Shown here: positions 54,160 through 61,760 of the stretch, one piece after another
Layout of the letters: each line of letters begins with the position of its first letter
Position numbering within the stretch: the stretch's first letter is position 1
The notes under the pieces: generated by a model
What the model was told of the DNA's origin: nothing
The model's database searches: none
What the model saw: only the letters and a program-made list of their open reading frames with translations
DNA from: Algibacter sp. L1A34
GTDB lineage: Bacteria; Bacteroidota; Bacteroidia; Flavobacteriales; Flavobacteriaceae
NCBI RefSeq assembly: GCF_009796805.1
Contig: NZ_CP047029.1
Location: 1,663,501 to 1,727,500 of the forward strand
Direction of reading: 5' to 3'
Length of the DNA: 64,000 nucleotides
Translations under genes and position numbers: made by a program

Positions 54160-54252
54160 ATGCCAAGTGGTAAAAAACGTAAGAGACATAAGGTTGCAAC
54201 GCACAAACGTAAAAAACGTAGACGCGCTAACCGTCACAAGAAGAAAAAATAA
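54160..54252 (+). CDS. 30-residue basic protein, COX24/AURKAIP1 (bS22/mS38)-like
   Basis: MPSGKKRKRHKVATHKRKKR then RRANRHKKKK: 30 codons, more than half Lys/Arg/His. It matches the short COX24/AURKAIP1 C-terminal family, whose mitochondrial (mS38) and actinobacterial (bS22) relatives are small-subunit ribosomal proteins at the intersubunit bridge. Bacteroidota carry such a gene near RNase G. Ribosomal location in this organism is inferred. It lies 65 nt after HU and has its own terminator. Confidence 0.85.
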   Translation: MPSGKKRKRHKVATHKRKKRRRANRHKKKK

Positions 54253-54255
54253 ATC

Positions 54256-54285
54256 AAAAAAGTAGTTAGATTAGCTACTTTTTTT
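54256..54285 (+). terminator. terminator after the small basic protein gene
   Basis: Stem AAAAAAGTAG / CTACTTTTTT with a nine-base loop, running into T. Confidence 0.75.
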
Positions 54286-54317
54286 GTTTTTTAAAAAGTA
54301 ACAAAGTTCTTTGAAAT

Positions 54318-54440
54318 GAGTTCATTCAATTAAAAATAATGAACTCCACAGATTTATTAAAAAATCCTGTGAGTTTGGTAAAGTAATTTATCAAACCAAA
54401 ATATTGTATAATCCATCTGTCTCGATTTTTCGAGGTGGAT
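54318..54440 (+). promoter_or_regulatory. rng 5' leader with three successive hairpins
   Basis: Hairpin 1: GAGTTCATT / AATGAACTC (54318-54326 / 54338-54346). Hairpin 2: GTTTGGTAAA / TTTATCAAAC (54373-54382 / 54387-54396) with a GUAA (GNRA) tetraloop. Hairpin 3: CTCGA / TCGAG closed again by ATCCA / TGGAT (54411-54440), ending 13 nt before the ATG. Confidence 0.55.
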
Positions 54441-54453
54441 AAAAATTAACAAA

Positions 54454-56001
54454 ATGGATAAAGAATTGATTATTCGATCTAGTTCCGAGCATGTTGATTT
54501 TGCCTTATTAAAAGATGGAAAACTTATTGAATTACAGAAAGATGAAGATGGTAACGATTTTTCGGTTGGCGATGTGTTTATTGCCAAAATAAGAAAAACT
54601 GTTCCAGGTCTAAATGCCTCATTTGTTAATGTAGGTTACGAGAAAGATGCATTTTTGCATTATCACGATTTAGGACCAAAACTACCTTCACTTTTAAAAT
54701 TCACAAAACGTGTAAGCACAGGTAAACTTAAAGAGTTTTCTTTAAAAAATTTCCCATTTGAAAAAGACATCGATAAAGACGGTAAAATCGTTGATGCCTT
54801 AAAATCAAACCAATCGCTATTAGTACAAATAGTAAAAGAACCAATATCTACAAAAGGCCCTAGAATAAGCTCCGAGCTGTCTATTGCTGGTAGGTACATC
54901 GTTTTAGTCCCTTTCTCAAACCGTATCTCTATTTCTCAAAAAATAGAAGACCGCGAAGAAAAAGACAGATTAAAGCGACTGGTAAAAAGCATAACCCCTC
55001 CGGGTTTTGGTATTATTGTTCGTACAGTAGCACAAGGCAAAAAAGTAGCCGAACTGGATAAGGATTTACAAACATTGCTAGGCCGTTGGGCCGCAATGTG
55101 TAAAAAATTACCGAAAGCACATCATCCCAGTAAAGTATTGGGCGAAATGAATAAAGCCTCATCAATTTTACGAGACATATTCAACGACACCTTTACAGGA
55201 ATTACCGTGGACGATGAAACGCTTTTCGATCAAATTAAAGAATATTTGCAAGAAATTGCACCTAAAAAAGAATCTATCGTTAAATTGCACCAGTCCAAAA
55301 CCCCGATTTTCGAAAAATTCGGTATCGAACGACAAATTAAAACATCGTTTGGTAAAATTGTATCTATGGCAAAAGGCGCCTATTTGGTAATAGAACATAC
55401 CGAAGCCCTACACGTTATAGATGTAAACAGTGGAAACCGATCCAACAAAGCCAACAGTCAAGAAGACACAGCGCTAGAGGTTAACTTAATCGCAGCTACC
55501 GAAATGGCTCGCCAATTGCGTTTACGTGATATGGGAGGCATAATTGTAGTCGATTTTATAGATATGACCAATGCTGAAAACAGGCAAAAACTCTTCAATC
55601 ACCTTCGTGACGAAATGAAGGACGACAGAGCAAAACACAAAATATTACCGCCGAGTAAATTTGGCCTAATACAAATAACGAGACAACGCGTTCGACCAGA
55701 AATGAACATTAAAACACGTGAGGAAAATCCCGATGTAATAATTAATGGTTCAGAGGTAGAAGCACCAATAGGTATCGTAGAAAAAATTACTTACGACCTA
55801 GAAAAATTATTAAAAAAAGACTATAAAAAGTTGACTTTAAACACACATCCTTTTATAGCGGCCTTTATTACCAAGGGCTTTCCATCTATGCGTTCAAAAT
55901 GGTTTTTTGAACACAAGAAATGGGTTAAAATTTTACCAAGAGATGCTTACACGTATCTAGAATATCATTTTTTCGATAAAGATGGTAATCAAATTAAATA
56001 A
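54454..56001 (+). CDS. rng: ribonuclease G (Rne/Rng family)
   Basis: 515 residues. S1 RNA-binding domain near the start (about 35-125; FIAKIRKTVPGLNASFVNVG, DAFLHYHDLG), RNase H-like and 5'-sensor parts (PSIAGRYIVLVP region), and the DNase I-like catalytic core with Asp in HVIDVNSGNR and in GIIVVDFIDM. Processes rRNA and starts mRNA decay. The zinc-link CPxC motif expected after ITRQRVRPE is missing (the sequence reads NIKTREENPDV). The leader is unusually structured. Cleaned by a strong terminator. Confidence 0.95.
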   Translation: MDKELIIRSSSEHVDFALLKDGKLIELQKDEDGNDFSVGDVFIAKIRKTVPGLNASFVNVGYEKDAFLHYHDLGPKLPSLLKFTKRVSTGKLKEFSLKNFPFEKDIDKDGKIVDALKSNQSLLVQIVKEPISTKGPRISSELSIAGRYIVLVPFSNRISISQKIEDREEKDRLKRLVKSITPPGFGIIVRTVAQGKKVAELDKDLQTLLGRWAAMCKKLPKAHHPSKVLGEMNKASSILRDIFNDTFTGITVDDETLFDQIKEYLQEIAPKKESIVKLHQSKTPIFEKFGIERQIKTSFGKIVSMAKGAYLVIEHTEALHVIDVNSGNRSNKANSQEDTALEVNLIAATEMARQLRLRDMGGIIVVDFIDMTNAENRQKLFNHLRDEMKDDRAKHKILPPSKFGLIQITRQRVRPEMNIKTREENPDVIINGSEVEAPIGIVEKITYDLEKLLKKDYKKLTLNTHPFIAAFITKGFPSMRSKWFFEHKKWVKILPRDAYTYLEYHFFDKDGNQIK

Positions 56002-56004
56002 TAT

Positions 56005-56040
56005 AAAAAACCCTTACTAAATATTAGTAAGGGTTTTTTT
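56005..56040 (+). terminator. rho-independent terminator of rng
   Basis: 16-bp stem AAAAAACCCTTACTAA / TTAGTAAGGGTTTTTT, loop ATA. Confidence 0.93.
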
Positions 56041-56056
56041 ATGAGAAAAATTTTGG

Positions 56057-56156
56057 GCGTTACCCGAAATGGGTCGGGCTTTTCACAGTCGCTTTTTTGT
56101 GTTGCATAGGTGCAACAACACAAAAAGAGCTCCAACAATGCTCCAATCCCTAACGC
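56057..56156 (-). repeat. dispersed structured repeat, copy C (minus orientation)
   Basis: On the minus strand: GCGTTAGGGATTGGAGC at the start, AAAAGCCCGACCC-ATTTC-GGGTAACGCC at the end; closing stem GCGTTA/TAACGC, 3' hairpin ACCC/GGGT. An inner hairpin GTGTTGCA-TAGG-TGCAACA (56099-56117) is also present. Begins 17 nt after the rng terminator. The following 130 nt up to 56285 show nothing further. Confidence 0.7.
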
Positions 56157-56285
56157 ATTTTATCGATTAACTTGGTTGTGTTTTGCTTGTTTTTAGCGCT
56201 TTTATACAATCATATTTAATAAAACAGCGAATAATTAGTAATTTTACGCGCTTAAAAATATAATTCTTTTATAATACAGCCTCAC

Positions 56286-56672
56286 ATGATACGTTCCATT
56301 TTTAACCATGAACTAAATATTTTAGAAACTCAATTTAAAGATGAAGTAGGCATGCAAGATATTGTAGACTATCTTTTGTCTTTTAAAGAGAAAACGAGTT
56401 ACCCAAGACAATTACGAACCATGGTAGATGCTAGAGATGCGACCTTAACATTCTCCTATAAAGCCTTAAAATCGTTTAATAAGGCTAAAGTGGAATCTCT
56501 AAAAAGCTATACTATTGTGGTAAGTGCAGTAGTGATAAATAGCCCAACAACTGCGGCCATAAGTACTTTATATGGTGCAATAGCTCGAAATAAGAAATAT
56601 AAATATAAAGTGTTTTCAACTCACGAAGCAGCAGTAGGTTGGCTTGAAAGCTTTGAGTTTATAGAAGAGTAG
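56286..56672 (+). CDS. small protein of STAS/SpoIIAA-like type, function unknown
   Basis: 128 residues, no signal peptide. Segment order (strand ILETQFKDEVGMQDIVDYLL, RTMVDARDATLTFSYKALKS, YTIVVSAVVINSPTTAAISTLYGAIARN, KVFSTHEAAVGWLES) resembles the alpha/beta sandwich of SpoIIAA-like/STAS proteins, in which the second strand ends with an Asp (VDARDA). Not a firm assignment. Isolated gene between repeat copy C and a convergent minus-strand gene. Confidence 0.65.
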   Translation: MIRSIFNHELNILETQFKDEVGMQDIVDYLLSFKEKTSYPRQLRTMVDARDATLTFSYKALKSFNKAKVESLKSYTIVVSAVVINSPTTAAISTLYGAIARNKKYKYKVFSTHEAAVGWLESFEFIEE

Positions 56673-56748
56673 GTGCTTAGTTTGTTAAAAATAAACACCT
56701 ACAAAAGCTAAGTAATATTTATAATATCTTGGGAATAGAAGTTTAAAA

Positions 56749-57342
56749 TTAGTTTCCTATAAAACCAATAACTTCATAAGCTCGAGCGCCATTAATTTGA
56801 ATTTTTTCATAAAGCACATTATTAAACTCATAATATCTAGCACCATCTATAGTTACTTTTTCAATATCTTGTGGTAATTCGTAAACTATGGTTCCAATTT
56901 CTGGATTAATTACTTGATAATAATCATTTACTTTTACAAAGTAAATACCGTTTTGTATAAAGTAACTTCTATTGTTGTAATTTAATCTTTTGTATCCAAC
57001 AGGAAGAGTTCTAATTTGGAATCCTACAGTTGGTACGGTTGGTATATATCGTCCTGCATTCAATCTAAAGAACTTGTTATTATCGTAATATATAGAAACG
57101 CCATTATGTTTTATTGCCACGGAAGATTTTGGAATACTTCTAACCGATACAACTTTTCTAGTGGGTGTTTTGTAGACTACTTTGTTACGGGAAATAGGCG
57201 TATTTCTAGAGGTTGTTTTAGTGACCGTTTTGGTAACAGTAGTTCGTTTTGATTTTTTGTTATTACTATTTTGAGCAAAACTAGTTGTTGTAAATCCTGC
57301 TACTAATAAAAGGGCTATTGTTGTTTTAAATATGGTCTTCAT
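56749..57342 (-). CDS. secreted DUF6515-like protein
   Basis: 197 residues with a Sec signal (LLLVAGFTTTSFAQ) and a Thr/Lys/Arg-rich, basic linker (about 22-75). The C-terminal part repeats short Tyr-rich blocks (GVSIYYDNNKFFRLNAGRY, NNRSYFIQNGIYFVKVNDYY, GARYYEFNNVLYEKIQING) in the style of DUF6515, a periplasmic/outer-membrane beta-rich family. Function unknown. Single gene; 57343-57490 downstream on the plus side shows nothing. Confidence 0.7.
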   Translation of the reverse strand: MKTIFKTTIALLLVAGFTTTSFAQNSNNKKSKRTTVTKTVTKTTSRNTPISRNKVVYKTPTRKVVSVRSIPKSSVAIKHNGVSIYYDNNKFFRLNAGRYIPTVPTVGFQIRTLPVGYKRLNYNNRSYFIQNGIYFVKVNDYYQVINPEIGTIVYELPQDIEKVTIDGARYYEFNNVLYEKIQINGARAYEVIGFIGN

Positions 57343-57493
57343 GTTTTTTAATTTTATTGTTATTAATACTACTAGGACCGTATTAATGTAGAAGTGTTTA
57401 ATCTCGAAATTAGATTTAACATTTGTTTATGAATTAAAAGGAATGATAAATACTAAAAATAATTTGAATTTATTAACTAAGTAAAAGCGCGAT

Positions 57494-57527
57494 AAAAAAG
57501 CATCAAAACAATTTATGATTGATGCTT
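57494..57527 (-). terminator. terminator of the CHAP/peptidoglycan-binding gene
   Basis: On the minus strand, AAGCATCAA / TTGATGCTT stem followed by six T, about 45 nt after the stop. Confidence 0.65.
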
Positions 57528-57570
57528 AGGTGGTTACATTGATTTCTTGTCCTAAATATTTGTAAGAGTA

Positions 57571-58239
57571 TTAAGAGGTCGATATACTTTCGAAGATTGT
57601 TCTTGATTGACTTCCATAAATACCATCGACCGTAATATTATTATCGGTTTGGAATTTTTTAAGTGCTTTTTCTGTGTTTGAACCAAAAACACCGTCGGCA
57701 TTTCCGGTAAGATAATCTAGTTTAATTAATAGCTTTTGTAACATTTTTACGTTTTCATTACTATCACCTTTACGTAAGTACCCTGTTGGTATAATTAAAG
57801 GAGCTTCAACATTATCGGTTAAACTTCTAAATTCTAAAATACGATCTAAAGTAAAGGTTTGTATGTTAACTTCATCATTTTGGTTTCCGCCAACACAATA
57901 AATAGATTTTCCACTTTTTGTATACCCCATAAAAAAAGCAACATGTCCAAATGGACTTTTTTTATTTGTTCTCCAAAACACGACAACGTCGCCAGGTTGA
58001 GGCCAGTCGGTTTTATGACCTATCTTTAACCAACTACGAGCCATAGCACTGTTGGATCGGTCTAAATTAGCTTGTAAGGCTACCCAATTTGCAAAAATAC
58101 TACACCAAGCTACCTCGTCGTTACCAAAGTTTAGACCAGTCATTTCTTGGTATTCTAAAATACGTTCGTTGTGTTGGGCTCCGTGAATTTCTTTTTGGCC
58201 CAATTCTCCTAAAGCTATTTTTAATGTGTCTCCTAGCAT
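57571..58239 (-). CDS. TIGR02594-type CHAP amidase with peptidoglycan-binding domain
   Basis: 222 residues. N-terminal cysteine peptidase/amidase (about 1-135): EVAWCSIFANWVAL supplies the Cys nucleophile and GHVAFFMGYTKSGKSIYCVGG the His, as in the TIGR02594/CHAP family. The C-terminus (about 150-218; YLRKGDSNENVKMLQKLLIK, DGVFGSNTEKALKKFQTDNN) is a PG_binding_1 domain. No signal peptide, so it may act inside, through a phage-like or lytic route, or be exported otherwise. Single gene. Confidence 0.87.
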   Translation of the reverse strand: MLGDTLKIALGELGQKEIHGAQHNERILEYQEMTGLNFGNDEVAWCSIFANWVALQANLDRSNSAMARSWLKIGHKTDWPQPGDVVVFWRTNKKSPFGHVAFFMGYTKSGKSIYCVGGNQNDEVNIQTFTLDRILEFRSLTDNVEAPLIIPTGYLRKGDSNENVKMLQKLLIKLDYLTGNADGVFGSNTEKALKKFQTDNNITVDGIYGSQSRTIFESISTS

Positions 58240-58349
58240 AATGTAAAGTTTAAATACGTTAATGCTATGTAATTAGTTGATATAGAGAACTTAAATATAG
58301 TAAATAAATTTAAAATCTTGATTTGCTTTTATTTATTTAAAGTCTTTTT

Positions 58350-59387
58350 CTATGGTGCTGGATTTGGAATGGCAGCATGTACTGCATTTATTTGTTCCAA
58401 AATATCTTCGCATAAAGTAATATTAATACTATTTATATTCTCTTTTAGTTGTTCTAAGTTAGAGGCTCCAATAATGTTACTCGTAAGAAACGGACGTTGA
58501 TTTACAAAGGCTAGTGACAGTTGTGCAAGCGACATATTATTGTCTTCTGCAATTTTTAAGTAGCACTTTGTAGCTTTGGTAGATTGTTCGCTACTGTATC
58601 TTGCAAATCTTGGATACAAATTAAGTCTTGAGTTTTCGGTATCTATCTTTTTTACGTATTTACCAGAAAGTACTCCAAAGGCCATAGGGGAATAGGCTAA
58701 GAGACCTAAATTTTCTCGAATTGAAACTTCGGCCATGTCACCTTCGAAAACACGATTTAATAAAGAATAAGCGTTCTGGATGGTTGCCATTCGTGGTAAA
58801 TTATTAATTTTGGATTCTTCTAGATAACGCATAGCACCCCAAGCTTTTTCGTTCGACATGCCAATGTGGCGAATTTTGCCCGATTTGATAAGTACATCTA
58901 ATGTATTTAAAATTTCATTGAAGTTATCTTGCCAAGCATCATTTGGATTGTGATTGTAGTCGCGTACTCCAAAAAAATTGGTTTGTCTTTCGGGCCAATG
59001 CAGTTGAAATAAATCAATATAATCGGTTTGAAGTCTTTTTAACTCACTGTTAACAGCGTCTTGAATTGCTTCTGGACTAAAACCCGTTTTACGAATATGT
59101 GCTGTGTAATCGCCTGTTCCTGCAATTTTAGAAGCTAAAACAATTTTATCTCTATTCCCTGTTTTGTTTAACCATGTGCCAATAATTTCACTTGTTTTAC
59201 CTTGTGTTTCGGCTGTTGCTGGTGTTGGGTATAGCTCTGCAGTGTCAATAAAATTTACGCCTTGTTCTAGTGCGTAATCTAGTTGAGCATGTCCTTCTGT
59301 TTCGCTGTTTTGGTTTCCCCAAGTCATGGAGCCTAAACATATTTTACTAATTTTTATATCTGTATTTGGGAGTGTTGTATATTTCAT
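58350..59387 (-). CDS. aldo/keto reductase (Tas-like)
   Basis: 345 residues, one TIM barrel. The catalytic tetrad is visible: Asp and Tyr in FIDTAELYPTP, Lys in VLASKIAG, His in DLFQLHWPERQ. The NADPH block GASNLEQLKENINSINITL and EDNNMSLAQLSLAF follow the Tas/YajO branch. Substrate unknown. Single gene. Confidence 0.93.
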   Translation of the reverse strand: MKYTTLPNTDIKISKICLGSMTWGNQNSETEGHAQLDYALEQGVNFIDTAELYPTPATAETQGKTSEIIGTWLNKTGNRDKIVLASKIAGTGDYTAHIRKTGFSPEAIQDAVNSELKRLQTDYIDLFQLHWPERQTNFFGVRDYNHNPNDAWQDNFNEILNTLDVLIKSGKIRHIGMSNEKAWGAMRYLEESKINNLPRMATIQNAYSLLNRVFEGDMAEVSIRENLGLLAYSPMAFGVLSGKYVKKIDTENSRLNLYPRFARYSSEQSTKATKCYLKIAEDNNMSLAQLSLAFVNQRPFLTSNIIGASNLEQLKENINSINITLCEDILEQINAVHAAIPNPAP

Positions 59388-59469
59388 GTTATTTTTTTGA
59401 GGGTATTTTTAAATTGGAGATCAAATATAAAAAACGTGTAAATACATTGAAAGTTTTAACGTTTTTTAT

Positions 59470-59554
59470 GCGTTAGGGATTGAACGGTTTGTTTGAGCTC
59501 CCCGACCTTTTGGGAGGGAGCGAGTAGAGAAAACCCGACCCTTGTGGTAACGCC
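59470..59554 (+). repeat. dispersed structured repeat, copy D (shortest)
   Basis: Starts GCGTTAGGGATTGAACGG, ends AAAACCCGACCC-TTGT-GGTAACGCCC; closing stem GCGTTA/TAACGC, 3' hairpin ACC(C)/GGT. The middle has CTCCC ... GGGAG (59498-59518). It ends 6 nt before the stop of the 78-residue membrane protein and sits just downstream of it. Confidence 0.7.
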
Positions 59555-59560
59555 CAGATT

Positions 59561-59797
59561 TTAAGATTTTTTAGGGCGTTGAGAGTCTTTCATTTTGTCT
59601 AAATTTTCTTTAGTTAGCATATAATCTTTAGGGTCTTTATCTTTCCATCGATAGTATGAAAATATTGGAAAAACAACTAAAAACAGCCCAGTGACACCGA
59701 AACCGATGAGTTTTTCTGAATAATTGACTTCTAAAAAGAATCCCAAAAGGATGCTTGTAAATGCTGCAATAGCTAATATTACGATAAAGTATTTCAT
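59561..59797 (-). CDS. small two-helix membrane protein, unknown
   Basis: 78 residues: two membrane helices (FIVILAIAAFTSILLGFFL and LIGFGVTGLFLVVFPIFSY), then a charged cytoplasmic tail (WKDKDPKDYMLTKENLDKMK). Recurs as a conserved hypothetical in Flavobacteriaceae as far as I can tell; function unknown. It lies 26 nt downstream of the first ClC gene, so co-transcription is possible. Confidence 0.65.
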   Translation of the reverse strand: MKYFIVILAIAAFTSILLGFFLEVNYSEKLIGFGVTGLFLVVFPIFSYYRWKDKDPKDYMLTKENLDKMKDSQRPKKS

Positions 59798-59823
59798 TTT
59801 TATATTTAAATATGATTAAAGCG

Positions 59824-61611
59824 CTATTTGGTAAATTTTATAAGTTGTTGTCTGTATGCGGTTAATAGTTTCGATTTTGAAATATAACCGTAGTATTTGC
59901 CGTTTTTAATTACTGGTAAATTCCATGCGCCACTGGTTTTAAATTTTTCCATTATGGTGTTCATGTTATCGGCGTCGTAATCTATAATACCGGCGTCGGC
60001 ATGCATGAGGCTTTGCGCGGTTACGGTTTGGTATAAATCGACGTTAAACATAATATGTCGAACATCGTCTAGGCGAATAACTCCAAGGAATTCATGTTGA
60101 TCATTAACCACCGGGAAATGATTTCTAGAAGACTTTGCTACCGCATTATTAAGGATATCTCCGAGTTTCATTTCTGGGTTTAGGATGATGAAATTGGTTT
60201 CTATAACCTTATCGATGTCTAAAACCATGAGTACGTTTTGGTCTTTATCGTGGGTCATGAGTTCACCACGTTCGGCCAGTTTTAATGTGTAAATAGAATG
60301 CGAAATATAGTATTTTGTAATGGCAAATGATATGGCTGAAACTATCATTAATGGTACAAATAGTTCGTAACCGCTAGTTATTTCGGCAATTAAGAAAATA
60401 GCTGTGAGTGGTGCGTGAAGTACACCGGCCATTAAGCCCGTCATTCCTATTAATGTGAAATTGGATTCGGAAACATGAAATCCTAATCCGATATTATTGA
60501 TAATTTTAGCGAAGGCATTACCTAAAGCACTGCCCATAACAAGTGTTGGGATAAATATGCCGCCTACACCACCAGCTCCAAAAGTTGTAGTCATGGCGAT
60601 AGCTTTAAAAATAGCAATGCCAAGTAAAAGAGCAATAACAATCCAAATGTTAGATAAATCTAAATTGAATGGTGTTTTGCCAATGGCTGCTAAGTGGTCA
60701 CCTTTTAATAAGTTATTCATGATACCATATCCTTCACCGTATAATGGCGGAATAAAATAGAGTATGGTGCCGATGGCTAAACCACCAATTGCCAAACGGA
60801 CTGCACGACTTTCAAATTGTTTAAAAAAGTTGGTGATTGCGAAAAATACTTTGGAAAAATAGACCGATGCTACGGCGGTTACTAATCCTAAAAGAAGGTA
60901 GAAACCAATGTCGTTTACTTCAAACTTATCTGTTAGTTCAAAACGTAATAAAAGATCAGTTCCTAAAAACATATAAGAGGTTACTACTGCCGAAACAGAG
61001 GCTAATAGTAATGGGACTAATGATGTGAAGGCAATATCTAAACTGAAAATTTCTACGGCAAAAACAATGGCTGCAATAGGGGCTTTAAACATGGAGGCCA
61101 TGGCTCCAGTTGCGGCGCAACCTATTAAGAGTAGGCGTGTTTTTGTGCTCATGTTGAATAGGCGTGCGGCATTAGAACCCAATGCAGCACCAACACTCAC
61201 CGCTGGGCCTTGTAAACCAACAGAACCACCAAAACCGGCTGTTAATGGTGCTGTTATTAAGGATGCATAGATATTATATCTTGGAATGATGCCGTTTAAT
61301 TTTGAAATAGCATGTAATGTTGATGAAATACCGTGACCAATATGTTTTTTTAACCACGTTTGTTTTATGATGTAAACTAATAACAAACCAATTATTGGGA
61401 AAATAAAATAAAGAGCATGATGATGATCTCTAAACGTTTCAAATTCAAAAAGTAAACGAATGTAATGTGTTAGGTTTTTGAGAACAACGGTGCCCATTCC
61501 TGCTAAAAAGCCTACTAAAATACTAAGTAGATATACAAACTGAAGTTCGGAAATATGTTTGTATTTCCAAATTAAGAATCTTCTTAATAGTTTTTTAGTG
61601 TTTGAAGGCAT
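59824..61611 (-). CDS. ClC-family anion transporter with CBS pair; gating Glu replaced by Gln
   Basis: 595 residues: ClC transport domain (about 20-440, ten or more helices) and a CBS pair (about 470-590). The anion filter blocks are GHGISSTLHAI, GGSVGLQGPAVSVG and GGIFIPTLVMG; Tyr in SIYTLKL is the other filter residue. In ClC-ec1 the second block is GREGP; here Gln134 takes the place of the gating glutamate (Glu148), and by ungapped alignment Ile/Val takes that of Glu203, while the S107 position is His. Neutralising Glu148 uncouples protons in ClC-ec1, so a passive anion channel is predicted. Tandem with the Glu-bearing paralogue at 61761. Confidence 0.92.
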   Translation of the reverse strand: MPSNTKKLLRRFLIWKYKHISELQFVYLLSILVGFLAGMGTVVLKNLTHYIRLLFEFETFRDHHHALYFIFPIIGLLLVYIIKQTWLKKHIGHGISSTLHAISKLNGIIPRYNIYASLITAPLTAGFGGSVGLQGPAVSVGAALGSNAARLFNMSTKTRLLLIGCAATGAMASMFKAPIAAIVFAVEIFSLDIAFTSLVPLLLASVSAVVTSYMFLGTDLLLRFELTDKFEVNDIGFYLLLGLVTAVASVYFSKVFFAITNFFKQFESRAVRLAIGGLAIGTILYFIPPLYGEGYGIMNNLLKGDHLAAIGKTPFNLDLSNIWIVIALLLGIAIFKAIAMTTTFGAGGVGGIFIPTLVMGSALGNAFAKIINNIGLGFHVSESNFTLIGMTGLMAGVLHAPLTAIFLIAEITSGYELFVPLMIVSAISFAITKYYISHSIYTLKLAERGELMTHDKDQNVLMVLDIDKVIETNFIILNPEMKLGDILNNAVAKSSRNHFPVVNDQHEFLGVIRLDDVRHIMFNVDLYQTVTAQSLMHADAGIIDYDADNMNTIMEKFKTSGAWNLPVIKNGKYYGYISKSKLLTAYRQQLIKFTK

Positions 61612-61760
61612 GGTTTAAAATTACTGAAACGTCTTTGTCGCTTATTTATAGCGTCTTACACTTTTATGTTTTTATCACTAATACACGAATTTCAATAATT
61701 TTTTTGGCATTACATGATATAATTGCACAAATCTTTTAGTGTTTGAAGATAATTTTAGTT

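Noticed and set aside
56669-56702. GTAGGTG/CACCTAC hairpin at the stop of the STAS-like gene
   Set aside because: Short stem, 20-nt loop and no T run; too weak to call a terminator.
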